Below are positions 20,114 through 32,682 of a stretch of 64,000 nucleotides of DNA, one piece after another; the first letter of the stretch is position 1, and every line of letters starts with the position of its first letter. A program made the translations under genes and the position numbers. The notes beneath the pieces were generated by a model, which saw nothing but the letters and a program-made list of their open reading frames with translations, ran no database searches and was not told the DNA's origin. Origin of the DNA: Aphanomyces cochlioides (Eukaryota > Oomycota > Saprolegniomycetes > Saprolegniales > Verrucalvaceae); contig JAHQRK010000005.1 of the NCBI GenBank assembly GCA_019828595.1, positions 1,922,001-1,986,000 on the forward strand, in the 5' to 3' direction.

Positions 20114-23100
20114 TCATGAAACGACGCTGTTAGGAATGATGTGTTGACGTAACCAGTGGTCCGAAGATAGATGCTTGAGCACATTGAATACCTTGGTGTA
20201 TCCCTTCTTGAGAGGGAGATCAACCAGGAGGTGTTGTAGATGTAGCTTGATCAAAGAGGCAGCATGAATGGCAACTTCCATCGGACTCTTCGCTGTGAGG
20301 TCGGGTCGAAAGGTGCGATCGGCACGTTGGAGCCATATTTGATAATACACGCAGGCTCGGACAATCGGCCAGATCTTCAGATAGCCACGGATGTAGTATC
20401 CATCGGACGGCTTGGGCGTCTCGTAGAACATTTCCAGACACGTTGACGGAAAGGAACACTCGAGCAGTCGCTGGATCGCCTTGAAGAAATACCAAACAGA
20501 TTGACCATATCCACAAGAGAACAGGAAATGCTCGTACGTCTCATTGACACGACAGAAGACACACGTCGGCTTGGGGTCTTGGTACTGAAACAGATATTGC
20601 ATGGCGTTGGCGCGGAGAAGGGTCTTGAAAATGAACTCTCCATATCGAGGGAGAATGTGGTCGGGTTGGAGGAAGGCGGCAAGTTGGGTAAGGCGCTTGG
20701 GGTCTTCGTAAAAGTTGGATGGCAGGTTGAGATGCTTGGTAGGAAGAATGGACGAGCTGACAGCTGGAGAAGCTCTGATCTTAGCCGATTTCGAAGTCGC
20801 AAGCGCCAACAAGATCGGACTCGAGTCAGGGTGTATCATCCAGTGCCATTCCATCCATTCAGAGCTTGGCGTCGGCAAGTGGAACACGGGAGCATCCTCT
20901 TCAGAAACAATCTCAAACAATCGTGATAACTTGGTCACCAAGATTGAGATCCATTGTTTCGTTGGAGGGACAAAATTGGCTTGGCGGCAGGCACGGTTGA
21001 TTTTGTCGAACAAGATCGAAGCTGGCCAAACTCGCTGACACGGAGTCAACAAATGCGACAACTTCGTGATGTGAAGCGACGCCAATACATTGGCTTGGTC
21101 TTGCGTCGATGTAGAGCACTGATCGTATAGGTCTTCGAGTCCAGGCAGATACGAGTTGTGCCAAAGGGGAACATCCAAAGATGAGATGTGATTTGGACAG
21201 CCGTACGGAGTCCAGCGGGATTCAAACCAGCTACTCAATAAGGCTTTCCACATTGGAGTGATATTGGGATTCTTGTACAGTTGTCTGATGAATGCAGAAG
21301 AGCCATTTGCCAAGAGGAGATCTCGGGGGGAACCCCATGGATGAAAAGCCTTCTCGAGGAGAGTATAGCCCGGCGTAATCCAGGCAGACATGGCAGACTT
21401 GCGGGGTGGGGTGGTGATGACTTGAATGCATCTGATCATGACAGAGCGGTTGTGTTGTTGCCATAAAGCAAGTGCATGGTGCAGGCCTAAGCCACCGGAC
21501 TTCTTCGGCATGAATAGGATCTCCTTTTTGATCAAACGGAGGCCATGGACAGAGGAGGATGGGTTGATTTCTTCACCATGCATAAATTGAAGCATGGCCT
21601 TGTCGATCTTTTTGGCCAGGTCTTTGTCGGCAGGGACAAAAGCCAGTTGGTACCATAACACAGGCAGACATATGCTGTGCAGGATAGTGACTTTTCCGGC
21701 CATGGTTCGAGCCTTGTAGAGCCACAAAGACAAGCGAGCCACAAACTTCTCAAACACGTAATTGAAACGTGCCAATGGAGAAAGATTGGGCGCAACCAAG
21801 ATACCAAGAGCCTTCACGGGACTGTCGGAAGTAACTTGTAGTGAGGCAAGGTTCCCATTCAACTGGCTGTAGGTCAGAATTTGGGTCTTGTCTACGTTGA
21901 GTCGGAAACCAGACTTGTCGCAAAAGGTTTGAACCAATGCAAGCTGCCGGTGGAGGCACGTCTCATTTGCCGCATAGAGTTGCGAGTCGTCGGCAAAGTA
22001 ACTCCCAGTGTGGTAGCGATCCCCACACTTGATGCCATAGTTGGAGTGTTGCCGTAGGAGTTGGCACATCGGTTCCAAAGCGATCACAAACAGAAGTGGC
22101 GACAGTGGATCACCTTGCAACACACCGCGTGAGATGTGAACTGGCTTGGACAAGAAGCCGTTCACCAAGATGCGAGACTTGCGGCCCGAGTACAGTACGC
22201 GAACCATGTCAACAAAGGTTTCGGGAAAGCCATAGTGACGGAGGACGCGGAGCAAGTACGCGTGGTCCACGCGATCAAAAGCTTTCTCAAAGTCAAGCAG
22301 TGCCACCATCGAGGACGGACTGTGTAGTTTGATGTGGTGCAGCATGTCATCCAGTCAGTGCAATATTGGTTTGGATATTGCTTCGACGGATAAAGCCTTG
22401 CTGGTCCGGGTGGATGATGTGTCGAATGTGGCGCTGGAGTCGATAAGCCAGAATACTCGTCAGGATTTTCACATCCGTGTTGAGTAGGCTAATGGGCCGA
22501 TAGTTCTTGGCCTGTGACTTGGGGCCTTTCTTGTGCAGCAACACCAGCGTACTGACAAGTTGCATGGGAGTCAAGCGAGGGTGAGAATGGAGCTGGTGTG
22601 TGAATAGCAGCTCCAATACCAACGACCACTTGTGAGGTGCAAGTTTGAGGACTTCGAATGGCAGAGCGTTGGGACCTGGCGCTGAGTTCGAACTGCTGTG
22701 TCGAATAGCATGATAGAACTCGTTGGCGCGCAAGGGAGCCGACAGCTCTTTCTGGGCTTGCTCTGGCAGTTGCTTGTGTCGAGTCAATGGGGTCAGAAAT
22801 GACGACACTTCGTCTCCAGATCGCTGCACCTCGGGAGCTGCAAACAAGTCCTTGTAGTAGTCGACCAGGACGTCAGACATGCCTTGTTGATTGGAGACAA
22901 CATTTCCATTGACATCCACCAACTCTTTGAAGACTGTCTTCTTCAAGGGGGTAGGGACAGGGGACATGAAGTGGAACTTGGACGAGCGCTCTGCTTTGTA
23001 CAAGTGAAGTTGGAACGCCTGGTCTTGACGAAACTGCTTGTCTCGATCTTGCAGCTCGTGAATTTGCTTTTGAAGGTCTCGCACTCGATCCACCAGCACT

Positions 23101-24170
23101 GCATCTTGACGCATGTTGGGGACTTGCAAAAGCGAAGCGATCTCCACAGCTAACTTCTTCAACGGCAGACGTTGTTTCTCCAATCGTTGAGAATGGAATT
23201 CTTTGAGTTGGGAGCGGATATCATTGACCAGCATGTCGTAGGCCTTGGAGATATTGTGGAATGTTGGAGACTTGTCCAAAAATCGATCCAGACATCCATG
23301 AACAATCTCGGCCGCTCGTGGTAGACGAAGTAGCCAAGTTGGAGCTTTCCATGATCCCGAGCCATGGCGCAATGTTTGACGCTTTGTGATGATACGACAA
23401 GCCACGTGGTCAGCCTGTGGAACGTGTGGCATGTGCGTCGCCTTCCAATGACGAAGACCCGCCAAGGTGGACGAACAAAAGATGTAGTCAAGTCGGTTGG
23501 TGAGTGTGGGACTTGTGAAGGTTCTTGCCACGGGGTTTTGACGGCGAAACAGATCCACCAGAGACAAACTGTGCATCCATTGTTCCAGTTGAAGGGTGCC
23601 GGCCATGGTGGAGGTACTGGGTCTCAACGAATCCAAATCTTTGTTGAGAGTGCAGTTGAAATCTCCTCCAACAATGTGGAGCGCATGTGGAGGAAAGTCG
23701 CGTGGCAATTCTTCGAAGTAACTTGCTCGTTCTTGGAAGGCTGCCGGCGCATAGATATTGTGGAGAACGACTGTCAGTGGACCCAGAGTACATCGCACTT
23801 GTAGATAACGACCACGAAGCACTGGGTTGTCATGAGGGACTTGAGTGGCGTTCTTCAAAGGAGAGTGAGGATGTATCAACGTAGCCAGACCTCCAGTGGC
23901 TGGCGACGTGAATACTTCAGGGTAAATAGGCTCTTCAAAGAACAAAGAGCCTTCGTGGTTTGTGATGCGTTGCCAATGGAACGCAACACGGTCGTGGAGA
24001 CTTGGCGTGCGGAAACGGGTTTCTTGGATAAAGGAAACGTCGTGAACACTTGATAGTTTGTCGAGGATGTACCGATGACTGTTGGAGAAGCCATTGGTGT
24101 TGAGGGAGATGATTTGTGGGTCCCAGTCCACGAGTTCAGTTGGGACATCGGAGAAGTTGTTGTCACTCAT
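20114..24170 (-). pseudogene. LINE ORF2 (e7), broken by a one-base insertion
   Basis: The gene starts at ATG 24170 and stops at 20114. An extra A at 22357 splits it into an N-terminal frame of about 600 codons (endonuclease and the start of the reverse transcriptase) and a C-terminal frame of about 740 codons that includes motif A, motif B, FADD and the CCHC motif. No other break is seen. The last residues end HIIPNSVVS, as in e12 and e13, while e8 and e14 end HTIPDSVVS. Confidence 0.9.
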
Positions 24171-24248
24171 CACGAGTACAGATGAAAATGAGTAGAATGG
24201 AGGGGTCAGAGGGGAGGTTGAAATGGATTGAAGCAGGGGATAGAAGCC

Positions 24249-24301
24249 TTAGAGTTGATCGTCCTCCAAATCGAGGGGATCAATTTCGTCGGCGTTCATG
24301 G
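24249..24301 (-). pseudogene. LINE ORF1 (e7), last codons before e8
   Basis: These are the last codons of ORF1, with the stop at 24249, separated from the rest of the gene at 31696-32536 by e8. The reading frame is open through the join when e8 and one duplication copy are removed. Confidence 0.85.
24286..24301. repeat. Target-site duplication of e8 (partner 31680-31695)
   Basis: TCGTCGGCGTTCATGG is present on both sides of e8 and once in uninterrupted ORF1. It is 16 bp long and ends in GG next to the element 3' end. Confidence 0.95.
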
Positions 24302-24447
24302 TTAAATGAGTTGTATTAACCTTATTTTTGAGCAAAGGCCCTAATGACTTACTAATTTGCCTCGTACTGTATAAATAGAACTTGGAAAACAGAATATGGC
24401 AAAGTGGTCATTGAACAGGAGATGAAGTGAGTGAGCCGTCAGCTCTC

Positions 24448-27400
24448 TCATGAAACGACACTGTCAGGAATGGTGTGTTGACGTAACCAGGGGTCCGAAG
24501 ATAGATGCTTGAGCACATTGAATACCTTGGTGTATCCCTTCTTGAGAGGGAGATCAACCAGGAGCTGTTGTAGATGTAGCTTGATCAAAGAGGCAGCATG
24601 AATGGCAACTTCCATCGGACTCTTCGCTGTGAGGTCGGGTCGAAAGGTGCGATCGGCACGTTGGAGCCATATTTGATAATACACGCAGGCTCGGACAATC
24701 GGCCAGATCTTCAGATAGCCACGGATGTAGTATCCATCGGACGGCTTGGGCGTCTCGTAGAACATTTCCAGACACGTGGACGGAAAGGAACACTCGAGCA
24801 GTCGCTGGATTGTCTTGAAGGAATACCAAACAGATTGACCATATCCACAAGAGAACAAGAAATGCTCGTACGTCTCATTGACACGACAGAAGACACACGT
24901 CGGCTTGGGGTCTTGGTACTGAAACAGATATTGCATGGCGTTGGCGCGGAGAAGGGTCTTGAAAATGAACTCTCCATATCGAGGGAGAATGTGGTCGGGT
25001 TGGAGGAAGGCGGCAAGTTGGGTAAGGCGCTTGGGGTCTTCGTAAAAGTTGGATGGCAGGTTGAGATGCTTGGTAGGAAGAATGGACGAGCTGATAGCTG
25101 GAGAAGCTCTGATCTTAGCCGATTTCGAAGTCGCAAGCGCCAACAAGATCGGACTCGAGTCAGGGTGTATCATCCAGTGCCATTCCATCCATTCAGAGCT
25201 TGGCGTCGGCAAGTGGAACACGGGAGCATCCTCTTCAGAAACAATCTCAAACAATCGTGATAACTTGGTCACCAAGATTGAGATCCATTGTTTCGTTGGA
25301 GGGACAAAATTGGCTTGGCGGCAGGCACGGTTGATTTTGTCGAACAAGATCGAAGCTGGCCAAACTCGCTGACACGGAGTCAACAAATGCGACAACTTCG
25401 TGATGTGAAGCGAAGCCAATACATTGGCTTGGTCTTGCGTCGATGTAGAGCACTGATCGTATAGGTCTTCGAGTCCAGGCAGATACGAGTTGTGCCAAAG
25501 GGGAACATCCAAAGATGAGATGTGATTTGGACAGCCGTACGGAGTCCAGCGAGATTCAAACCAGCTACTCAATAAGGCTTTCCACATTGGAGTGATATTG
25601 GGATTCTTGTACAGTTGTCTGATGAATGCAGAAGAGCCATTTGCCAAGAGGAGATCTCGGGGGGAACCCCATGGATGAAAAGCCTTCTCGAGGAGAGTAT
25701 AGCCCGGCGTAATCCAGGCGGACATGGCAGACTTGCGGGGTGGGGTGGTGATGGCTTGAATGCATCTGATCATGACAGAGCGGTTGTGTTGTTGCCATAA
25801 AGCAAGTGCATGGTGCAGGCCTAAGCCACCGGACTTCTTCGGCATGAATAGGATCTCCTTTTTGATCAAACGGAGGCCATGGACAGAGGAGGATGGGTTG
25901 ATTTCTTCACCATGCATAAATTGAAGCATGGCCTTGTCGATCTTTTTGGCCAGGTCTTTGTCGGCAGGGACAAAAGCCAGTTGGTACCATAACACAGGCA
26001 GACATATGCTGTGCAGGATAGTGACTTTTCCGGCCATGGTTCGAGCCTTGTAGAGCCACAAAGACAAGCGAGCCACAAACTTCTCAAACACGTAATTGAA
26101 ACGTGCCAATGGAGAAAGATTGGGCGCAACCAAGATACCAAGAGCCTTCACGGGACTGTCGGAAGTAACTTGTAGTGAGGCAAGGTTCCCATTCAACTGG
26201 CTGTAGGTCAGAATTTGGGTCTTGTCTACGTTGAGTCGGAAACCAGACTTGTCGCAAAAGGTTTGAACCAATGCAAGCTGCCGGTGGAGGCACGTCTCAT
26301 TTGCCGCATAGAGTTGCGAGTCGTCGGCAAAGTAACTCCCAGTGTGGTAGCGATCCCCACACTTGATGCCATAGTTGGAGTGTTGCCGTAGGAGTTGGCA
26401 CATCGGTTCCAAAGCGATCACAAACAGAAGTGGCGACAGTGGATCACCTTGCAACACACCGCGTGAGATGTGAACTGGCTTGGACAAGAAGCCGTTCACC
26501 AAGATGCGAGACTTGCGGCCCGAGTACAGTACGCGAACCATGTCAACAAAGGTTTCGGGAAAGCCATAGTGACGGAGGACGCGGAGCAAGTACGCGTGGT
26601 CCACGCGATCAAAAGCTTTCTCAAAGTCAAGCAGTGCCACCATCGAGGACGGACTGTGTAGTTTGATGTGGTGCAGCATGTCATCCAGTCGTGCAATATT
26701 GATTTGGATATTGCTTCGACGGATAAAGCCTTGCTGGTCCGGGTGGATGATGTGTCGAATGTGGCGCTGGAGTCGATAAGCCAGAATACTCGTCAGGATT
26801 TTCACATCCGTGTTGAGTAGGCTAATGGGCCGATAGTTCTTGGCCTGTGACTTGGGGCCTTTCTTGTGCAGCAACACCAGCGTACTGACAAGTTGCATGG
26901 GAGTCAAGCGAGGGTGAGAATGGAGCTGGTGTGTGAATAGCAGCTCCAATACCAACGACCACTTGTGAGGTGCAAGTTTGAGGACTTCGAATGGCAGAGC
27001 GTTGGGACCTGGCGCTGAGTTCGAACTGCTGTGTCGAATAGCATGATAGAACTCGTTGGCGCGCAAGGGAGCCGACAGCTCTTTCTGGGCTTGCTCTGGC
27101 AGTTGCTTGTGTCGAGTCAATGGGGTCAGAAATGACGACACTTCGTCTCCAGATCGCTGCACCTCGGGAGCTGCAAACAAGTCCTTGTAGTAGTCGACCA
27201 GGACGTCAGACATGCCTTGTTGATTGGAGACAACATTTCCATTGACATCCACCAACTCTTTGAAGACTGTCTTCTTCAAGGGGGTAGGGACAGGGGACAC
27301 GAAGTGGAACTTGGACGAGCGCTCTGCTTTGTACAAGTGAAGTTGGAACGCCTGGTCTTGACGAAACTGCTTGTCTCGATCTTGCAGCTCGTGAATTTGC

Positions 27401-28503
27401 TTTTGAAGGTCTCGCACTCGATCCACCAGCACTGCATCTTGACGCATGTTGGGGACTTGCAAAAGCGAAGCGATCTCGACAGCTAACTTCTTCAACGGCA
27501 GACGTTGTTTCTCCAATCGTTGAGAATGGAATTCTTTGAGTTGGGAGCGGATATCATTGACCAGCATGTCGTAGGCCTTGGAGATATTGTGGAATGTTGG
27601 AGACTTGTCCAAAAATCGATCCAGACATCCATGAACAATCTCGGCCGCTCGTGGTAGACGAAGTAGCCAAGTTGGAGCTTTCCATGATCCAGAGCCATGG
27701 TGCAATGTTTGACGCTTTGTGATGATACGACAAGCCACGTGGTCAGCCTGTGGAACGTGTGGCATGTGCGTCGCCTTCCAATGACGAAGACCCGCCAAGG
27801 TGGACGAACAAAATATGTAGTCGAGTCGGTTGGTGAGTGTGGGACTTGTGAAGGTTCTTGCCACGGGGTTTTGACGGCGAAACAGATCCACCAGAGACAA
27901 ACTGTGCATCCATTGTTCCAGTTGAAGGGTGCCGGCCATGGTGGAGGTACTGGGTCTCAACGAATCCAAATCTTTGTTGAGAGTGCAGTTGAAATCTCCT
28001 CCAACAATGTGGAGCGCATGTGGAGGAAAGTCGCGTGGCAATTCTTCGAAGTAACTTGCTCGTTCTTGGAAGGCTGCCGGCGCATAGATATTGTGGAGAA
28101 CGACTGTCAGTGGACCCAGAGTACATCGCACTTGTAGATAACGACCACGAAGCACTGAGTTATCATGAGGGACTTGAGTGGCGTTCTTCAAAGGAGAGTG
28201 AGGATGTATCAACGTAGCCAGACCTCCAGTGGCTGGCGACGTGGATACTTCAGGGTAAATAGGCTCTTCAAAGAACAAAGAGCCTTCGTGGTTTGTGATG
28301 CGTTGCCAATGGAACGCAACACGGTCGTGGAGACTTGGCGTGCGGAAACGGGTTTCTTGGATAAAGGAAACGTCGTGAACACTTGATAGTTTGTCGAGGA
28401 TGTACCGATGACTGTTGGAGAAGCCATTGGTGTTGAGGGAGATGATTTGTGGGTCCCAGTCCACGAGTTCAGTTGGGACATCGGAGAAGTTGTTGTCACT
28501 CAT
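24448..28503 (-). CDS. LINE ORF2 endonuclease/reverse transcriptase (e8), intact, 1,351 aa
   Basis: This protein would nick target DNA and copy the element RNA from the nick. Start: ATG at 28503. Endonuclease (about 15-260) of the APE type: Glu50 in FIQETR, HNIYAP, GGDFNC with Asp170 and Asn172, RLDYIF, Asp254-His255. A charged, coiled-coil-like linker follows (about 330-400). The reverse transcriptase (about 480-790) has NYRPISLL, motif A Asp626 in LLDFEKAFD, motif B GVLQGDPLSPLLF, and motif C FADD with Asp727-Asp728. The C-terminus has Cys1203-x2-Cys1206-x7-His1214-x4-Cys1219, the zf-RVT type motif. There is no RNase H domain that I can see. Shared features of e8 and e14 include IQINIARL after the RT start. 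All catalytic residues are present, so it could be active, but e8 ORF1 is frameshifted. Confidence 0.95.
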   Translation of the reverse strand: MSDNNFSDVPTELVDWDPQIISLNTNGFSNSHRYILDKLSSVHDVSFIQETRFRTPSLHDRVAFHWQRITNHEGSLFFEEPIYPEVSTSPATGGLATLIHPHSPLKNATQVPHDNSVLRGRYLQVRCTLGPLTVVLHNIYAPAAFQERASYFEELPRDFPPHALHIVGGDFNCTLNKDLDSLRPSTSTMAGTLQLEQWMHSLSLVDLFRRQNPVARTFTSPTLTNRLDYIFCSSTLAGLRHWKATHMPHVPQADHVACRIITKRQTLHHGSGSWKAPTWLLRLPRAAEIVHGCLDRFLDKSPTFHNISKAYDMLVNDIRSQLKEFHSQRLEKQRLPLKKLAVEIASLLQVPNMRQDAVLVDRVRDLQKQIHELQDRDKQFRQDQAFQLHLYKAERSSKFHFVSPVPTPLKKTVFKELVDVNGNVVSNQQGMSDVLVDYYKDLFAAPEVQRSGDEVSSFLTPLTRHKQLPEQAQKELSAPLRANEFYHAIRHSSSNSAPGPNALPFEVLKLAPHKWSLVLELLFTHQLHSHPRLTPMQLVSTLVLLHKKGPKSQAKNYRPISLLNTDVKILTSILAYRLQRHIRHIIHPDQQGFIRRSNIQINIARLDDMLHHIKLHSPSSMVALLDFEKAFDRVDHAYLLRVLRHYGFPETFVDMVRVLYSGRKSRILVNGFLSKPVHISRGVLQGDPLSPLLFVIALEPMCQLLRQHSNYGIKCGDRYHTGSYFADDSQLYAANETCLHRQLALVQTFCDKSGFRLNVDKTQILTYSQLNGNLASLQVTSDSPVKALGILVAPNLSPLARFNYVFEKFVARLSLWLYKARTMAGKVTILHSICLPVLWYQLAFVPADKDLAKKIDKAMLQFMHGEEINPSSSVHGLRLIKKEILFMPKKSGGLGLHHALALWQQHNRSVMIRCIQAITTPPRKSAMSAWITPGYTLLEKAFHPWGSPRDLLLANGSSAFIRQLYKNPNITPMWKALLSSWFESRWTPYGCPNHISSLDVPLWHNSYLPGLEDLYDQCSTSTQDQANVLASLHITKLSHLLTPCQRVWPASILFDKINRACRQANFVPPTKQWISILVTKLSRLFEIVSEEDAPVFHLPTPSSEWMEWHWMIHPDSSPILLALATSKSAKIRASPAISSSILPTKHLNLPSNFYEDPKRLTQLAAFLQPDHILPRYGEFIFKTLLRANAMQYLFQYQDPKPTCVFCRVNETYEHFLFSCGYGQSVWYSFKTIQRLLECSFPSTCLEMFYETPKPSDGYYIRGYLKIWPIVRACVYYQIWLQRADRTFRPDLTAKSPMEVAIHAASLIKLHLQQLLVDLPLKKGYTKVFNVLKHLSSDPWLRQHTIPDSVVS

Positions 28504-28581
28504 CACGAGTACAGATGAAAATGAGTAGAATGGAGGGGTCAGAGGGGAGGTTGAAATGGATTGAAGCAGGGGATAGAAGCC

Positions 28582-31500
28582 TTAGAGTTGATCGTCCTCC
28601 AAATCGAGGGGATCAATTTCGTCGGCGTTCATGGAGTGGTGAGCTTTGCTGCAGAGCTCGTCGATGTGGTAATTGTTGGTGATGCTTTTGAGCATCGAGA
28701 TGGCCGACAAGACGGGAGCCGGCAAAGTGAACTTCTCGAGATTGTCGCTGAAGTTTTCGATCAAAGCAAACAGCGACCAGTCCGTCAAGCAGTTGGTGTC
28801 AGGCAATCTTGTTGCTTCTTGGTTCAATAGAACAGTCAGTGCCTCCGAGTTTGTGTAGAGGTCTGGGGCCCGATTTGAGAGGAATAAGTCAATCGTAGCA
28901 AGTGCAAAGAGGATGCGCTTGATCTCTGGTATGTCCGTGGTCAATTCTTCCAAGATTTCTGACGGGTGAATCTTGTATTGAGCCATGAAGTTGACGTGAT
29001 GTTTGTAGTTGTGAGGCTTGCCTTGAGCTTTTAACAAAGCCATCTTGCGCTCAATAGTCTTGGTTGCAACAAGTGACTGAAACAAACTGAGGTCTTCATC
29101 TTGTGCGTACATAGCATGTGCAACGAGCTGAGGATCATCTCGCAAAATGCGTTGACATTCGGTGATACTGCCTTCGACTTTCTTGTCTCGAATGATCTTC
29201 TTCGCCAATTCGAGGTGGGCTGCAGCAGACTTGTTAAGTCGTTGTTTCTTCGCTTTGCCTTTGGTCTTTTTCGGGCGTGGCGCACTTGAATCTTCCAATA
29301 CAATTCGAGGCACTGCAAAGTCTTCAAACGAGAGTTCCACGTCGTCTTCTTCGAGGATAGAAAACGGTTGGATGTCGGCAGGGGATCCAAACGTGGGGAC
29401 GAAGGCAAAGTACGTTTTGGAGCTGGTCCAGACCGGTAGCCCGTTACCAATTGAAGGTCCAGCGAGTTCTTGGGCTGCTCACTTGGTGGAGCAAGAGCGG
29501 GCGATTCGTTGGTAGACATTTCCACATCTTCTTGTTGTTTGTCTTGTCCATTGTTGTTAGGGGGATCGCTGTCACCAGACATATCGACATCAGAGCCATG
29601 AGAAGGAGCTGTTGGCTGTGGTTGTTCATCTTGACCATCTTCAGATGCCTCAGTTGAGTCGGCCTCGCCTTCCGCATTTGTTCCAGGGTCTTGATCATGA
29701 TCGTCTCCATCATGTTCAGGTTCTTTTTCTCCTGACGGAGGAGATTTTGCCGCTGCCTTGGCCGCTTTTGCCTTCGCTTTTTCAGCCTTGGCCTCTGCAC
29801 GTCGTGAAACAATCGACGGAGGCAATGTCTTGTTCAGAGCAGCGATCTTGTGCTGAAACACGACGACAAAAGGCTGACCCGACGGATCCGTAATGGTGAT
29901 TTCGCGTAGTGCGTCGCCGGATTTTGGCACCAGCACTGCAGGAGGCGCAGACGACTTGAAAATGACTCTCAAATGCGGCGACTTGATGTTCTGACCAGCA
30001 GTAGGGTTGAATGCTGCTATCACTGACTTGGTCAATGCAGCCATTTTCTTGACAATTGCCTTGGCCATCGAAGGGTGACTGACCTTGTTGAACGTAACGT
30101 AGTAGTTGTTGCCATAACGCGAGTATTTGGGAACCAGGAAGTCTTTGCCACCAAGTCGAAACGTTGTGCCTCCCATTTCCACGCACGTAGACAAGTTGTA
30201 ACTTGAGATCACAATGGTCTGTGGGTTCTTCTTGTGGATCAAAATGTTCGGAAATTTGGAGCCCCATAACGAACCAGGATTTTCCTTGACAAATTGATCG
30301 CAGATGACTTTTTCGGACCAGTCCTTGTAGCCTTCGCCCAACTTGACTGTGAGCTCGTACACTTGGGACTGGGGGGTGAGCAAAATGTTTTCAATGAAGG
30401 CGTCCATGTCACCAGAGTCTTTGTAGAATGCGTCCGCCATGGCCTCGCATCGCGCAATATCGTCATCGGCAATAGCATGAGCACCAGTGTTGCGATGTTT
30501 CGCGCCTTTGGGGGCATTGCCTTGCTTGGAATCTTTCTTGGACGAAGCTGAATCCTTGCCGGGAGTCTTTTGCGTCCATGGATTGGCCTTTTCAGCGTTT
30601 TGTTGCTCTTGATCGCCTTGTATTTTGTCTGCCGCGGTAGGAGGATCAACAGCGCCATTTCCTTGAGCAACGGATTTGTCGACAATGTCTTGATTTGACT
30701 GGTCATTGTCATTGTTTGTCGATTGTTCCTCTTGAATAACTTCTCCAGGAGTATCACACGGCTTCGCTTGGCCGTTAATGTCGCCTGACCCATCCACCTC
30801 CGAGTGAATTTGAGTATTTCCCTCGTCGGTTAAGGCCTCGGTTTCAGTAGAATCCTTCCCCTCGGCGTCTCCAGAGACCATATCCACGTCCTCTTGAGAT
30901 TTTTCTTCTTCCTCTCCCGTTCTAGGAGGCTCAGCACAGGGGGCGACGCGGTTGGTGGCTGCTGGCTCAGTCCCATTGGTCACGAGAAAGGCCGGGGCCA
31001 GACCCCCAGTGACAGGGGTAGAAGGGGAATCCATGCCATCCCCGCAGCACGGTGACTGGGGTACACCATTGCTCCGGCGAGAACCCAAATCGGGATACCG
31101 CCCCCGCCCCTCCGAAGAGGCCCCTGGGGGGAAGTAGACAGAACCGCAGGGTGTGCCCATAGGGGGGGCCCTCGTAGCCTCTAGGGCTGGCATGGACCCC
31201 GTTTTCTCGCCGCCTTCACTGGGGATCGACTCCAATTGGAGTCCAGGGAAGCAGCCACCACAGGCACAAGGCCCCAGTGGTTCGCCCTCCTGAGTGAGGG
31301 CTTCGCTAGACAAGTTAACGACAGTGGTCTGGGGGTCAACCACTGACCCACTGAGGTTGACCCCCCCTGGAACTCCGGCGAGTGGAGCACCAGGTGAAGC
31401 GCTGGGGGAGCGAGACGCAGATTGGTCTCCAGAGACGCTGTTGGGGTCGAACTCGACCTCCACTTCGGCCCTAGGGTTAGGTGTAGCGACATTACTCACA

Positions 31501-31619
31501 CCACTTCCGCCATCCTGATTGGACGACGAAAGTGGGTGAGGTGATACAATACCTGGAATGATGGTGACTCCGTGAGTGTTGGTCTCACGGAGCTCGGAAC
31601 AGCTGTTGGCGTTGGACAT
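28582..31619 (-). pseudogene. LINE ORF1 (e8), broken by a one-base deletion
   Basis: ORF1 runs from ATG 31619 to the stop at 28582. One T is missing at about 29359, in the codons for the acidic region before the basic cluster. The N-terminal two thirds (folded domain and Lys/Ala helix) would be made and then continue in a wrong frame to 29031; the C-terminal helical domain is lost. The total is 3,038 nt against 3,039 in e4. No other break is visible. Confidence 0.9.
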
Positions 31620-31695
31620 TTTGAGCGCGGCGGCACTTGATAACTTCTTGACTTGAGGGGTACGAGGCAAATTCGGAAGTCGTCGGCGTTCATGG

Positions 31696-32536
31696 AGTGG
31701 TGAGCTTTGCTGCAGAGCTCGTCGATGTGGTAATTGTTGGTGATGCTTTTGAGCATCGAGATGGCCGACAAGACGGGAGCCGGCAAAGTGAACTTCTCGA
31801 GATTGTCGCTGAAGTTTTCGATCAAAGCAAACAGCGACCAGTCCGTCAAGCAGTTGGTGTCAGGCAATCTTGTTGCTTCTTGGTTCAATAGAACAGTCAG
31901 TGCCTCCGAGTTTGTGTAGAGGTCTGGGGCCCGATTTGAGAGGAATAAGTCAATCGTAGCAAGTGCAAAGAGGATGCGCTTGATCTCTGGTATGTCCGTG
32001 GTCAATTCTTCCAAGATTTCTGACGGGTGAATCTTGTATTGAGCCATGAAGTTGACGTGATGTTTGTAGTTGTGAGGCTTGCCTTGAGCTTTTAACAAAG
32101 CCATCTTGCGCTCAATAGTCTTGGTTGCAACAAGTGACTGAAACAAACTGAGGTCTTCATCTTGTGCGTACATAGCATGTGCAACGAGCTGAGGATCATC
32201 TCGCAAAATGCGTTGACATTCGGTGATACTGCCTTCGACTTTCTTGTCTCGAATGATCTTCTTCGCCAATTCGAGGTGGGCTGCAGCAGACTTGTTAAGT
32301 CGTTGTTTCTTCGCTTTGCCTTTGGTCTTTTTCGGGCGTGGCGCACTTGAATCTTCCAATACAATTCGAGGCACTGCAAAGTCTTCAAACGAGAGTTCCA
32401 CGTCGTCTTCTTCGAGGATATGAAAACGGTTGGATGTCGGCAGGGGATCCAAACGTGGGGACGAAGGCAAAGTACGTTTTGGAGCTGGTCCAGACCGGTA
32501 GCCCGTTACCAATTGAAGGTCCAGCGAGTTCTTGGG
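31696..32536 (-). pseudogene. LINE ORF1 (e7), fragment upstream of e8
   Basis: Together with 24249-24301 this gives about the last 297 residues of ORF1: part of the acidic linker, the basic cluster and the C-terminal helical domain. The frame is open. It ends at 32536 where the 3' end of e9 is inserted (target CTTGGG). The N-terminal two thirds are not in the window. Confidence 0.85.
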
Positions 32537-32682
32537 TTAAATGAGTTGTATTAACCTTATTTTTGAGCAAAGGCCCTAATGACTTACTAATTTGCCTCGT
32601 ACTGTATAAATAGAACTTGGAAAACAGAATATGGCAAAGTGGTCATTGAACAGGAGATGAAGTGAGTGAGCTGTTAGCTCAC

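Larger units (their letters stand above)
24302..31679 (-). mobile_element. LINE copy e8, full length (7,378 bp), with intact ORF2
   Basis: Both ends are complete and there is a perfect 16-bp target duplication in ORF1 of e7, in the same orientation. ORF2 is intact; ORF1 lacks one base. It shares many private bases with e14 (for example near 27299, 27460, 26700, 27703 and 28160 in e8), which makes these two copies nearly identical and probably recent. Confidence 0.97.
19968..32536 (-). mobile_element. LINE copy e7, minus, containing e8 and cut by e9
   Basis: Its pieces are 19968-24301 (3' UTR, complete ORF2, spacer, last codons of ORF1) and 31696-32536 (more of ORF1). e8 sits between them with a 16-bp duplication. 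The upstream part of ORF1 is cut off by e9 at 32537 and is not seen again in the window. It shares diagnostic bases with e12 and e13 (for example in the 3' part of ORF2), so these three form one subfamily. Confidence 0.92.
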